The translations under genes and the position numbers were made by a program. The notes beneath the pieces are model-generated. The model had not been told where the DNA came from. It made no database searches and worked only from the letters and a program-made list of their open reading frames with translations. Positions 47,205 to 59,939 of a stretch of 64,000 nt of DNA are shown piece after piece. Source of the DNA: Elmis aenea. Its lineage: Eukaryota > Arthropoda > Insecta > Coleoptera > Elmidae. Within the stretch, counting starts at the first letter, position 1. Each line of letters opens with the position of its first letter. The stretch is taken from assembly GCA_947652605.1 (NCBI GenBank), contig OX393577.1, forward strand, positions 69,960,108 to 70,024,107, written 5' to 3'.

Positions 47205-49000
47205 TATTTGAGAATTTGTATTTTCTAGATAGCAGACTGCTAAATATATCTGGAAAATGTAAAACAGTTTTAAAACTACGCTGCATTGGTCTCAGAAAAT
47301 TACGAAACTTAGTTTTCTTTTTATTTATTATCTATCAATAATCATTTTAGAAAGCGTTTTTATTAATATATTTTATATCTTTAGTATTATATAAGGTACA
47401 CCAAAGAAATGTATATTAGTATCTGTGCACAAGTACACTTTTTATCATATCAAGACTCGGAAAATACGCAATGGAGCGCTTTTCGGGAACCAAATTTTCC
47501 GGAAAGCTCCCATCGCCTATTATTTCATGTATAATATATTTTCATTAGTTGTAACTATTCCTTAAAAACAACCAAACAAAGTATTTTGAAACACAAACGA
47601 ACTTAATTAATTGTAAATGTATTGAATTTAAACATTTTAAAAATTGTTTGTATCAACTAGTCACAATCAGACGTACTTACCGAAATATCAATTTTACCCA
47701 CCAACAATTCCAAACTAATGCTCTTGTGTATGAGCTGGACAGTTGGCACATCGTAACAAAATCACAGAGCATTTAATAACGCGTGCTAACGAATCTTATA
47801 CACCAAAATGCATTAGTTTTCGATTGTACTTTTAGCTATATACGAGATTTTAAAGAACTTACATATAGTATTATTTTAAAATCGATTTATTTAATTTTTT
47901 TTTTGTAAAATGTGTAATAATATACCAAAGACATGGCCTACTTATCGAGCTGTTAAAGCGTATAAGTATTGTAAAATGTGATAGGCCCAAATGTTTCAGG
48001 CCCCATCTTGCCCTATTCATCCTGTCACATTCATTCATAGATGTATGCAGTTTCTATTTAGTAAAAATAAATGAATTTATGAAAAATATGTTTATTAAAA
48101 GTCCAGGTACCTACACATGTAAAAACTTCACACTGTTTTCTCATATCTTGTGGGATAATAGCGACGCTCTCTACCAAAAGGCAAACAGGGAAAACCCTGA
48201 GGGCATTTTGCGTATTGAGGCCTGCTCACAAGTGGGTTGTTTTTACAAAATATTTCACCTCCCAATCCTAATTATATTAACATTATTGTGTATCACAACA
48301 TTCCTCTTCCAAAGCCTATATCTTTTCTTACACGTATAACTTGCTTAGTTTAGCGATAATCCGTACCTTCAATGACTTAATGCAGAAACCGCAAGCTCTT
48401 AAATCCTTGCTTAATAATCATGCAACTATTAAATAATTCAACAATGATTGTTCTATTCTATTCTATTTTAAAATTTGATTTTTTAACACGTGTTATATTT
48501 GAAATTAGGGTTTGTTAAACATTGATTAGTTTAATACGTATTTAAAAACAATAGAGCCTGTTGATGAATAATAACTTCTTGTTTAAGACCTTTTTATTTC
48601 CAGTAACTTTAAAAAATTAATGAAAGTTTCCGCAAAAAACTAGAAAAATTTAATCTGTTAAACCGCTGTAATGCATTTCGTTTGCGAATTACTGCATTGG
48701 CAAATCTTGTTTACCTTATAACGTTTCGTTATCAAATTCTAAATTGGACAAAACACTAATCGATTACTTAAAAAAGCGTTTTAGATTTCTTTTTACGATA
48801 GAACGCGTCACCGGAATGCAGCGTATTATGAAAACAGATTTCTAATAAACCGCAAATGTTAAGAAAAACTTACGAAATAGAAAACACCTTTGTAATGCTA
48901 AAAACTGCTCGTTATTGAGTTGGTTAAGCATAAACGGGAATACAACGGAATGGTAATGGGGTTTATATCATCTTTCGGTGGAGGAAAAACGCTAGTTTTG
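47205..49000. other. Region between the convergent sv and secreted-protein genes
   Basis: It holds the long sv 3' UTR if the distal poly(A) signal (48066) is used. A small CAGGG-AAAA-CCCTG hairpin sits at about 48187. The 86-codon frame at 48079-48339 has no start context, splice site or family resemblance. The rest is AT-rich. Confidence 0.5.
47461..47523 (+). ncRNA. Possible pre-miRNA-like hairpin in the sv 3' flank
   Basis: ATGGAGCGCTTTTCGGGAA (47471-47489) pairs with TTCCGGAAAGCTCCCAT (47497-47513) around a 7-base loop with few bulges. Pairing resumes beyond one mismatch on each side (CG-CG, then AATA-TATT), so the stem covers about 63 bases. That size and shape fit a pre-miRNA or another structured UTR element. 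Conservation and small-RNA evidence are unknown, so the RNA call is tentative. Confidence 0.3.
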
Positions 49001-49007
49001 TCAACAA

Positions 49008-49013
49008 TTTATT
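49008..49013 (-). terminator. Poly(A) signal of the secreted-protein gene
   Basis: AATAAA on the - strand (TTTATT on +), about 150 bases after the stop codon at 49163. No nearer canonical signal was seen. Confidence 0.45.
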
Positions 49014-49162
49014 TTTACGTAACAATTAACAAAATAACGATAATTTTTGCTTGAAATTGTTTGACTCAAAAGTACAACCACAGGCGTGCTTCACTAATAA
49101 AAATTACTTTCTAAAAATGCGTTTTACATCGAAATGTTGCATTATATTTACAGCTATTTTGC

Positions 49163-51663
49163 TTATCTCGCTGATTTGAACTCGTCAAAAATTTGTTCAT
49201 GTTCTGTTTTGGTTAACATGTATTTGGGTAACGTGAAACCTAGGGCTTTACTGTATATTGGTTGTGTGTCGGCACTGTATAATCCTTCTTCGTCGTCAAC
49301 GGCGAATTTAGGCTGGGGTTCGCCCGATTCCACTGGTCTTTCTTCTTCACCTTCTTCGTCTTCTTCGGCGTGTTGCCTTCTCGTCCTGCTCTCGGCAGCT
49401 GAGAGCTCTTTTGCCTTTGAAGGTTTGTCGTAGAGCTCTTTTACCTTTGAAGGTTTGTCGTAGACATGAGCACGCGATAACTCTTTGGGGATTCTATATT
49501 TGTATGGCGTAGGTGTGGTTGGTTGAAACTTAACACGCGTTTCAAAAGTTTTTGACGCACTCTTAGCGCTGTCCGGTGCTTGCGTTACCACCTTTTTCGG
49601 GGGCTGTTTTTTCTTGTCTTCTGAATTTTTTGGGGTCGTTGTAGTGGCAGACGATTGAGTGGCAGAAGATTGAGTGGCGGACGTTTGAGTGGCAGACGAT
49701 TGAGTAGCAGACGACTGATTGTCGTTTGCTTTTTCAGGTACCTTTAGCTTTTGGACTTCGTGGTAAGCCATGTGTGTGCTTTGAGGTCTTGATTCGGAGA
49801 TGAACATGCACTCCTCGTTCTGGATTCCTTTTTTGTCAACGCATAGGTAGCAAGTCATTCCATTTTTGCTCACAGCCTGTTTGCAGTTCGTGCGGTCTTT
49901 CTTGGAAAACTCAGCTAAGACCGTTTCTACATCTTTCTTGTTGTCATCGTCGTTGTAAAATTCAGCTTTGGCTATAGACACTTTCTGTTGCGTTTCTTGA
50001 TTGTTATATTCTGGGAAAATTTTGTAGTGATACTCATCGTCTTCTGAGTATTTCGTCGAGCTATCTGAGGCCTTTTCTGTCGTTTCCGAAGAATCGGCGC
50101 TACCGTAAAGGGCAGGATCTAAACCCCGAACCCCTGAGCTTTGCTCTTTTTCAGTGCTAGCGGCAAAATGACTAGGTATTTTGTAATCGTCTGAAGTTTT
50201 GTAGGTATCTTGTTTGGCTAACTTGGCTTTTTCGGGGATGTCAAAGCTTTCAGAAAAAGACGTTTTTGAATTGGTGGCTTGCGATTCTTTTTCGGAGCTG
50301 TTTGATGATTCCAAGCTTTTATATTTGTCGTTGTCTTTTTTGGGCTTAACAACGGGCTTAGATTCGGTGCTCTGTACGGATTCTGAGGGGTTTCCGTTCC
50401 CGTCGTATTTTTTTTCTCGCACATAGGCGTATTTCTTTTCCGCAGGCGCGGTGGAATAAGAACACTGCTCGTAGTTGCCTCCAGTCTTAGGATTTTTGCA
50501 AACGGTGCAGGTCATTCCTTCTTTGTTTATTTTTTGGCAGTTGTCTGTGTTTTTAGCCAGCTCTTCCGCTTGTATTTCTGAATAACTCTTCTCTTCTGCT
50601 TCTACGTTGGTGAATAATTTAGGGTCGAAGCTGTAATCGTGGCTTGGAGTTTTGGGGAACTCCGGCGTTTTGTAATAGTCTGCTTCGAATTCTTCTGGTT
50701 TAGAGTAATATTCGTGTGATTTCGATTTTACGTATTCGTATGGATCGACGTATGATGATTCTGATTCGTCTCTCTTATTCCTAAACGTTTCAGGAGTGCT
50801 AGAACTGTATTTTGATTCGGCGTAGTATGATTGTGGATTGGGATCAGAAGTATAAGAGCATTGTTCGTACTGAGTTCCGGATTTTGGGTCTTTACAAACG
50901 AAACAGTTCATGGGTTGACGTTTGAATCTTCCACTTTTGTCGGTAATTTCTTTGTTTACTTTAACGCAGTCTTTGCCGTTAACACGTGATGATACTTTTT
51001 CACTGGGTTGGTACTCGTACGGTGTACCTGTAGAGGTTACTTTTTTGTAGCTTGGGTTATAAGGGGTTGAGGTACTTTCCAAAGCTTCGAAGTAACTAGA
51101 TTTTAAACCAAAGTTATCGGTTACTGGTTGGAAGCTATATTTTTGGTAAGGAGTGGAACCTGATGGCGTGCTTGTATATTTAGTGTAGTATTGTGGATTG
51201 TAGCTAGATGTTCCTACAGGGCTTATATTTTTCTTTACTTGATTGTAAGGTTGGTTTGTTGATTTGAAAGTAGAACTGTATGGCGTTGTGTACCCTCTGT
51301 TGTCTTCACGGCTAGGCGACTTATACCTATTTATAGTTTCTGCGTCCTTGTGATTTTTCTTTGGCTTCTTGGGAGAGTACTTCTTTGGTTTTTCTTCGTA
51401 GTCGTAATCATCTTTGGTACCGACTGGAAGTTTATGGGAAACGTAATTAGGACCAGGTTTTGGTTCGAACGTGGTTTGTTCTGCATCAGAATTCTCTTCC
51501 TTCTGGGCTTGGTTGAAATAATCTTGAGTACCGAAGCCATCAGCGTCGTATTCGCTAAATTCCCCTTTGAAACCATCCTTTGCTATAAAGCCGGCCTTAT
51601 CATCTTCTCTTTCTCCAATTGGCTTCAGTACTTCTTCGTTATTGGTTGCGCTGCCACCATAAT
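49163..51663 (-). CDS. Secreted CxxC protein, exon 3
   Basis: Carries residues 92-924, with 92 completed from exon 2, and the stop TAG region at 49163-49165. It holds all twelve module cysteines, all three furin-type sites and the repeats. The frame is open well upstream of the TTG at 51082, reaching the acceptor TGTTTAG| at 51664; no ATG start is needed because the start is in exon 1. Confidence 0.9.
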
Positions 51664-53961
51664 CTAAACATGATGAATAAGTTCGAAACGTATGCAGGAT
51701 AAATTAATTCTTTACTTACCAAACGAAGATCCTGCAAAAAAGGATGTGAAATCAATTGGACTAACGAATCCTCCTTCATCTGATTTTTCTTGAAGTTGAG
51801 CACTGAAACCAGCGTTACCACCCTCTACGTTGTAATATTTAGAATAATCTGGATGTATGTGGTCATCACTGTATGGGGCATGATCTACTCCATCATCTGA
51901 TACCTCATATTCTGCATCATATTGCTGACCATGTACTAATGATATTATAAATAATATCGAAGCCTGTAAAAATGGTTTCTAATTAAATTGTTATGGATTA
52001 CATAATACATAAAAACCAATTATGTTTAATTCATGCTAATAGAGTAACACATCAAATACCGAACACGAGAGTTATTGAACAAAAAGTTAAACAGGAAGGT
52101 AAAAATTTGACTGCCAAAGTGTATTGTATAAGATTACTTAGTCAGTAACAAAAAGTTAAATATAATTTTTTTGTGGTTAATGATAAATCAATTTCCGCTG
52201 TACCGTATTTGATGACAATGTAGGCAAATAAAGTGAACTGCGCAAGTTTTTTTGTTAAGGAAAGTGGAGTTAAACAACCGTGTTCAATAATCAATTTTCC
52301 AAGTGAATTATGCTTTAATATTTCATAATAAATATCGAATTATGATATCTTCAATTTAATTATGTTTGGTGTGGTTAAATTCGCGTACCAAATAGCAATA
52401 GCAAACTCTTAATTTCCACAAAATTAAGCAGTAGTGTCAAATTGTGCTTGCCATTCTTTTCTTGCATAATTTATAACCTGAAGATGATTTAATCATTACA
52501 TTGTAAAAATATTATAAAACGATTGTGCTGGACTTCAATTTTGCAATAGTTGTGTTGTTCAACAACTAATAGTGCATAAAACTGATCTTCTATAGTAGTT
52601 ACTTAATGTCAAAAATATGTCCTGGATGTTTTGTCATTGGACTCTCGTTGCAATGATGTTAAATAACCTTTTAAGCTAGTATTTCAAACGATTTGTATTC
52701 CCTCCCTAGAAAAATCAATTTTTTCAACAACCTCTTAACTTTTACATTTTTAAGCCAATACCTTATTTGTCATTGTTTATTCAACAAGCAGTTAATTTTT
52801 TTTCGCATCAACATAATAGCTTATACAATTTTCTGTAAGGCTGGCCAATTAATAGATAATAATCTAAAGGTGCTGTATCTGAGCAACAAGCAGTTTAAGA
52901 CCAGAACAACCATATAAAAACGGTGAAACAATACATCTTGCATTTTACAACTTTTTGTGAGTCATAAGATTGGTTGATAGTAAAATTAAACCTTAATAAA
53001 GGTGTTTTTGAACGTTCAAATACCAATACATTCTTGATTTATTCATTATTCGTACACTGCATTCAATTTATTAATGTTTGAATTATCATTCGTCTTAGAG
53101 TGTATTAAAAATTACTTATCTTTTTTTAAAAGACAAATCGCTACTAAAAAAAGCTTTACCAGTTTCCAGACTTTATCAGTAATTTTTTTAAAGGTAATAA
53201 GTAACAGTTGAAGAGACAAGAGCTAAAACACTGGTACAGATTTTTTTCACGAAGAAATCCTCCTTCTATGAAGATGAGCGAATTTTTCATTGAACAAATC
53301 TATTTGCCTTAACATCCAAAATATTTTATCTTTTATTTTGTTACATAAAAATAATTTGTGGTCAATAAAATCTATTTAGACTCAGGTAATTTGCTAATAA
53401 CAATGTTTTCAAAATTTTAGATTACACAAATTAAGTCGAATTTTTTGATTTATTAACTGTTTTTAGTTGAAAAGGTACTTAACATCTAAAAGATATTGTT
53501 ATTTATTTAATTTGGAAGACATAGCCGTTATTTTATAAAACTTTCATTATGCGACAGATATTTTGTAATTTAAAAAGGTGTACAATAAATTAGTAACATG
53601 GATTACTTAATATTACTTAATTGCCCTGTATCTATAATTAATCTAGCCACGTATTTAATTACCAAATTAAATATATTTGCCAGCTCTAAATCATTTAATT
53701 TATTTTTAAGTGCAAGGTTATAATTTTACTCAAAAAAATTCACTTCTTAAAAAAAAAAATGTAAACTGATAGACAATAACCTGATAAAAAACTATAATTT
53801 TCTTCAAAATAAGGCTGGAAAGATTTTTTTAAGCTGGTGTAAATCCGTGTAAATTTATTAAATCCGGGGAAAAAACGGAAAAACTATCAGTCACGTTGCG
53901 TTCCGTCCTTTGATCAAACTGGAGCACTCACCTGCAACAAAATGCTCCTAGTCTGAAGCAT
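49163..53961 (-). CDS. Secreted three-module CxxC protein, three exons, 924 residues
   Basis: Joined exons 53961-53932, 51963-51720 and 51663-49163 (- strand) make one open frame of 2775 nt. Residues 1-22 form a signal peptide (MLQTRSILLQASILFIISLV then HG), so the product enters the secretory path. The mature protein is hydrophilic and rich in Ser, Lys, Glu, Tyr and Pro. Three modules share C-x(9 to 20)-C-x2-C-x(10 to 11)-C: Cys 324/345/348/360, 467/477/480/492 and 685/696/699/710, each with a K-x-GMTC-x-x-C or MNC-x-x-C core and a Y/N-E-Q/E-C end. RFKR (337-340), RNKR (386-389) and RTRR (851-854) fit furin sites. Residues 743-765 are a SSATQ repeat; YDKPSK-K-EL is repeated near 826-845. There is no transmembrane segment after the signal. 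I do not recognise the family; extracellular matrix or cuticle-associated work is plausible but unproven. Confidence 0.88.
51720..51963 (-). CDS. Secreted CxxC protein, exon 2
   Basis: Encodes residues 11-91 plus one base: rest of the signal peptide (ASILFIISLVHG), then an acidic Asp/Tyr-rich start (QQYDAEYEVSDDGVDHAPYS). The acceptor is CATTTTTACAG and the donor TTTG|GTAAGT. The following intron is only 56 bases, which is typical of insects. Confidence 0.88.
53140..53260. repeat. Fold-back repeat, family B, copy 5
   Basis: Lies inside intron 1 of the secreted-protein gene. The left arm has AGCTTTACCAGTTTCCAGAC; the reverse complement of the right arm has CTGTACCAGTGTTTTAGCTC then TTGTCTCTTCAACTGTTACT. 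Both match the family B arms at 15066. Confidence 0.55.
53932..53961 (-). CDS. Secreted CxxC protein, exon 1
   Basis: Ten codons, MLQTRSILLQ, ending TTGCAG|GTGAGT in phase 0, followed by a 1968-base intron. A very short first exon carrying the start of the signal peptide is a common layout for insect secreted and cuticular proteins. Confidence 0.82.
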
Positions 53962-53997
53962 TTTGTAGTCACTTTGTCTCACTAAACGCACAATAAA

Positions 53998-54031
53998 ATT
54001 GATGCAACTTTATTTTGAAACTATTTATATA
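53998..54031 (-). promoter_or_regulatory. Core promoter of the secreted-protein gene
   Basis: On the - strand, TATATAAATAG starts at 54031 and CATCAATT places an initiator A at 54000, so the TATA T is exactly at -31, as for sv. This predicts a 39-base leader before the ATG at 53961. Confidence 0.7.
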
Positions 54032-55437
54032 CAGGTTTCCCACCACCTCCATAAAACCAATTGTTTTGTCTCGAAAGCGAAGTGTCGCGGATAAAATTTG
54101 TTTCTAAAAAGTCAGAGCATTCAACCGATGACCACTATCTGCAGAATTAATCAACCGTTGAAGAACTTTTTACCAATAAGTCAAAAAGTCTGTATGTAAT
54201 AAAATTATTATATTAATAGGATACAAATACCTCAACATTATATGATTTCAAGCTAATATTATCCATCAAAATAACCACAACAATCAAGTGATATGTAACC
54301 AGAAAACATAATAAATAAATTAAAACAAAAACTGATGCAATTTGGACGTTATAAAAGTTTCTTTTTTGCTTGCTGTTATTAAAAGTAGGTAACTAGAAAT
54401 TCGCAATATTATTATATTAATGTAAATAATGGTAACAGCAGCATAAAATAAATCGTTTAAAAGGACAATGCCCAACCATTTCTCTAACAATTTAGCTTTC
54501 ACTGTTTAAACTTTTGTTTTATATTCTCTTTCTTTAATTTTTTTTTTTTTTTTGGAATGATATTGATAAGGTCATGAAAATGTTCTTTTATTTATTTTTG
54601 TCCAATTTGGCCTAAAAATCATCAACCTGGATATTAGTTTTGCTAAAGATTTGCCAATCAAATGCATAGTTTAAGCCATATAATACTGCGTTGACCATAA
54701 AAATGTTAAGTTACGGAAACTTAAAGCTGCCCTGTAATGAATATTGTGGAAAAAATGTGAACTTAATATGTCAGTGCACATTTTTGACTTTCATAATATC
54801 TTATTTTACAAGAATGTGCAGTTTCTCTTGTGACGTTTGCGTTTATTTATTGGTAGAGTGACGCAAAAATGTCCAACTGTACCTACGCAATGGATGCATT
54901 ATTTAACTCTGCCAAGGAATTGGCTGAAGGTGTTCGATTATTTTCCATTGATAAATACTTAGTAGCAGTTTTAACTTAAAATGAGGAAACTTTTTTGTCT
55001 GCAGCGAAAATCGCGTGAAGGCTCATTAAGTTTGCATTGAATTAGTTTTATTATAGTGAAATTTTATTTTTTTCGTTCGTTTTGGTACCGAACCTAGCTT
55101 GAATTATAATTAGAAAACAAATCGAGGCCAAAAATTTTGTAGTTGATAGGATTTTGCGATCAAATAAAAAAAACAATGTTTGCTATCGCGTGCTAAATTA
55201 TTAGTTACAAAATGTAGCCAAATTTTTAGGTTTTCGTGAACAATTTGCAAAATTATTAAAGTGTAATGAATGTTTTCTTTAGTGAAAATTTAATAATTGG
55301 TAAGGTAAACAAATAAAATATAATAAAGCTGTTTTAATATATTATTTTATGTTTTTTTGTTCATTTGATAATTATTTCAGTGATTTATTTATGATTAAAG
55401 ATATGTTTAGTTAAAAATCTTTTACTTTTTTGATCAG

Positions 55438-55490
55438 GAATCTCTTGTAGAAACGCTGAACATGTTTTAAAACTTTTGTCTTTTATTTAA
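55438..55490 (+). repeat. Fold-back repeat, family B, copy 6 (one arm)
   Basis: GAATCTCTTGTAGAAACGCT then GAACATGTTTTAAAACTTTT and GTCTTTTATTT match the left arm of the 15066 copy and the right arm of the 6394 copy. Confidence 0.5.
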
Positions 55491-58400
55491 TAACATATAA
55501 TTAAGAGATCCTTTGTAAAAAGGGTTTTTTTTTTTTAGACACCTTAGGTGTTTGGGTTATTAATACTGGTCTAATAGGCCAACCATCAATTTTTTTCTAA
55601 TAAATCTTAAAACTAAATACTTAACAACTAGTGTCCATCCATTGATGTCTTCTAGATTGTTCTGACTATAGGGTAAAGACTTTTAATTAAACTTATTTAT
55701 ATTACTCAGGGTCTTGTACTTCTGTAATTTTACAGCTTTTCCCTGCTTCTTTAGTATTGTATTTTTTTACTGGCAAAGCAGGACGAAACTGTTAAATAGG
55801 ATAGAAATTTGAATCGATGAAAATGCCATCAGTAAGTGATTTTTTTCACATAGATTGACTAACAACTTGACTTATTTATATTAACTAACGAAAAAGTACT
55901 TTTATACTCAATAAGCTATACAAGTTTGATCATGCATATAAAATGGTACAAGTTAGTAATAGAAGATAAAAACTACATAGTACATACCAAAATTAAGTGT
56001 CACTCAAGAAAATATAATAAATATGCACTTACTTCTCGCGACAACTTTTGCTTTATAAAGTTTAAATTTCAATTTACTTTTTAGTGCACTTTTGCAAAAC
56101 CCTACCACAAACAAATTAAATGTCTTTAACAAAACCCTATTCAAAATAGGAAATGACTCGTAATAAATACATTTCGAGTATTGTTTAATTTTTCATGGCG
56201 GTTTTTTCCTTTAACAGCGTTAGATAACAATTAAAAAGTAACTGAGTATATAATATTAAATTAAATGTTTTATTTAAGTGGTAAAAACAGTAAATAAAAA
56301 CTTTGAAATGCTTTTAGATAATAAAAATTTGAGTTTTCCTGTATGATTAAGCTGTATTAAATTTCCTAGTTGATTAAAGCCTCAATATTTTTACAAATGA
56401 AGGTTTAGAGTGTTAAAATTTTGTTTATAGATATCTAATCAGTAATTTTCAATATTTAATTTACGTATTTTGTAATGCCCCATTATTCTTTTGAGTAAAA
56501 TAATTAACAAAGCTACCGCAGGCTTCTGTGAGCATGTTCGATTGTAGACTCCGACATTGCTACCGTTATGCAACCAATGATACACGTAAAACGTTTACAT
56601 TGATGGGACAAAAGCTCTGGTCAACAATTAGTGAATTCGTCAGGCCTTTGGCAACAAACGAAAAAGCGTAAAATTGTTGTTATCGTAATTTCAATACGAA
56701 ATACAAGTTGTTGCAACTGCTTTAATTTATTTTAGATGATATAAAGATTACTGTACAATTTGATGCTTCAATAATTTAGTAGTGACCACGCTAATTACTT
56801 TAAATAAACAATCTATTTGTTCATCCAATTGTTTTAATTAGTGAATTTTTTATTACATAAACAAGACTTGGTCGGTTGAAATCTAGATCAACAATTGCAG
56901 AGACCGTTAATAATAAGCCAAAATAATTCAGTGACGCAGAGGTTCTAAATAATAAGTTAAGTTCGGTTACTACAAAACAATTTCATAAAAAATTAAAAAC
57001 GTGCAAAGATATAGTCTTTGCATTTCTTTGAAGAATAAACGAATCATTTTTAAACTTCAACAATTGCCTCAACAGTTCATACACATGCCATTTACAAACT
57101 AAATTAATAACAGTTACCGAAGCTCAGCTGGCTTAATTTTAATTTAAAAAAATATCTTTGAATAGAGTGCAAAAACTACAAAATATCTAAATAAAAAATT
57201 ATATTTTAATTTTTTTCTGTATTTTTGCATAATATTTTCATGTTTTTGTAATCAATGTGTGCTTAATGCTTATATGGTAATGCAGGATTAAAAATTACAA
57301 TAAAAATGGACTACTTTAATTAGAAAAACGCAACTCATTTCTCGCCGACAATAGTTTTTTAGGTTACATCATTATTTCATCGCTTCACTTAAGTTGTGGA
57401 GAAATTTGCAAATCAATTCGCTATCCATGCTTTATCGGAATATTTTCGGGTTATATAATTACCTAAGTAGAGTGCAGCGCTTGCTAACTAGTTTCCCAAA
57501 CATAAATAGTAAATTAATAACTTCACAAAACCTAAATGACATGACACTATAGTGGCATTTGACAATTTCTTTAAAATATTTATAATTTTCATTGTTTCGT
57601 GGTTTCTTGCTGTCAAACAAAAATAACACTTTCTACAAAATATAGCAGAAAACAATACAGTAATTATCAAACTAATGAAAAAGATTAGCTTTCTTGGCAG
57701 TAGTATAATTGCCAACAAAACTATGTTTTTGATGAACAAAAATTTAATGGAATAAATATCGTATTACGCCAAATCATTTAATTATATTGTAATATAAAAC
57801 CACGACCTCAAGAATTATTTGTTTATGCCTGGTAATTTTTGAACATAACTTTATTGTGAAAGAAATTTTTTTAAAAATAAATTACCATAAAATGTTTTTC
57901 CAAATTTGTAGTAGTCACTAAAAGCTTTTTAAATGTAAAATTTTGTCTTGTTTTATTAATTTTGAAATTTTTACGAAGCCTTATTAAAACACTAGTTTAA
58001 AAAATATTAAATATTTGGTTCTTATTGGACTTCTTGCAGTTTAAGCAGCAAAATAACCTAAAATTTCCATCTAGAAGTGTGGTTCTATATATTAAACATA
58101 ATCGCAGTTTTTTTTAATGGGATGGTTCTTTTATATCGCTTAATTTTAAACATAACAAATTATCTTAAACATATAAACGTCTGCTTCTTGTATATTCACG
58201 CACTGCAACTAAAATTAGATCCCGTAAAGTATAAACATTGAGTGAATCATACGTTACAAACCATTAATCAATATTTACAACGTACAATATGGTGCACCAA
58301 ATCTGTTCATACAATAAATCTGAATATCTAACATGTTGCATAAATTATTAGCACATAAATTATAAATAAACACATGTGTCTTAAGGTCGAAGCCAACTTT

Positions 58401-59939
58401 ATTTTGTATTAATTTCGATTGAGCGATCTTTAATTTAAAACGAGAAATTTATTTTGGTTTATTAGTTGATGAAGTTTTGTTGAGATGGTTTATTAAAATT
58501 TTATTAATTTTATTTAAAATAACATTACAGAAAAAAAATCATTAGGCCTTCAAAAAATTAAGTGTCTAATATTTTTTAACCTTAATAGGTGTACCTAACT
58601 TAAATGCTAGAGAACAATTTTGAATGCAAAATTTATTGATTTTGTTTCCTGATATACAGGGTATGTATAAATTTGTAAACAATTTTAATCCTGCTTTATT
58701 CCTTGTATAATGTCAACAAGTTTTTTGCGAATATTTTGGCAATTGGAAGGCTATTAAAGTATTAAATGATTAAAAATAAATATGCATTTTTCACAATGCT
58801 ATTAATTTTATTAGCTTGCAGTGATAATCAAAATTATGCAAGGCACAGAGCTATGTCTTAATTGTCCACCAATGTATACCCATCCTATATACTTTCATAA
58901 TTTTATTTGGTTGTGGTATTTTTCAAAATATAAGTAATGTTTTCTTTCTCATTATTTTTCGACGTTCTCTACCAGGGGAGATTTAATAGTTTACCTCGTG
59001 TAATACACAACTTCTGCTCTATTTTTAACAGCAACCATATCTGTTTGTGTTAACCTGTTTAAAACAAATAAATTAATATAAACCGCGCATTGCTTACAAA
59101 TGACGTTAAACATCACACGTCTTTTCATAATTTCCGCAAAGTTTTTCACACAGCCGTTTCTACGAACCTGCTTTTCTATTAAGGTTTGCTAAATGAATAA
59201 ATCTTCTATTTCATGAAACTATAACAAGTCTGTGAAGTTTTTGCTAGCTTATTTTATTTAAATTATTTTCAATTAACTTTTTCTCATTAACCAATGTAAT
59301 TAGTTTCTTTAGCACTGCTGTTGTGCTGGCTTTTTAGAAGAAATTTCGAATTTTTGTTTTTCTCAGCAAGTGTTTTCTTAATTTTTGTCGCTCTAGTAGA
59401 AGTAATATTTGATGCCCATGCTTGCAAAAGTATTATTGTAAACCGAAACTTGGTGATAACAATCTGCGGTGATAACAGTCTGCTTTAGTACCACTGTAAA
59501 AAAATAAGTCGGTAACTTAAACCGGTTGCTTATATTAGTATTGCTAAAGTAACCCACACATGCTTAAGCGAATTTGAAGTACGTCCGACTTTGTGGTATT
59601 TTATATCACGCTAGAAATATTTTAATAATCAAATGTTTGTCTTCTAAAGCCAAGTGAATCTTATACTTTCCTTTTCCAATCATTCAAAGACAGATACTTT
59701 CCATAAATTGTTTTAGAACTCTCCTTTGGTTAATGTCCATTGAGTTGGCTTGGTTTTCGAGCTAGAACCACGTGAAAACTTTTAGGTTAGCCTTTTTATC
59801 AAAGACGTCTTCAGGGTATTTTTAGTTTTCTGTTCTTATACAAATCCTGATGATGTATCTTTGAAAAGCAGACAGTACGTTGCATATGAGAAACCAAATT
59901 GTCTCTAATTTTCTATAACACTTTAATTAAATTTTGTAC

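Noticed and set aside
49134..49433. Plus-strand open frame over the secreted-protein gene
   Set aside because: Shadow of the true - strand exon; serine-rich low complexity is the complement of the Glu/Arg-rich coding region.
49163..51082. A 639-residue protein starting at a TTG
   Set aside because: The frame continues upstream through 51663 and splices to exons with a real ATG and signal peptide; the TTG is an internal Leu codon (residue 286).
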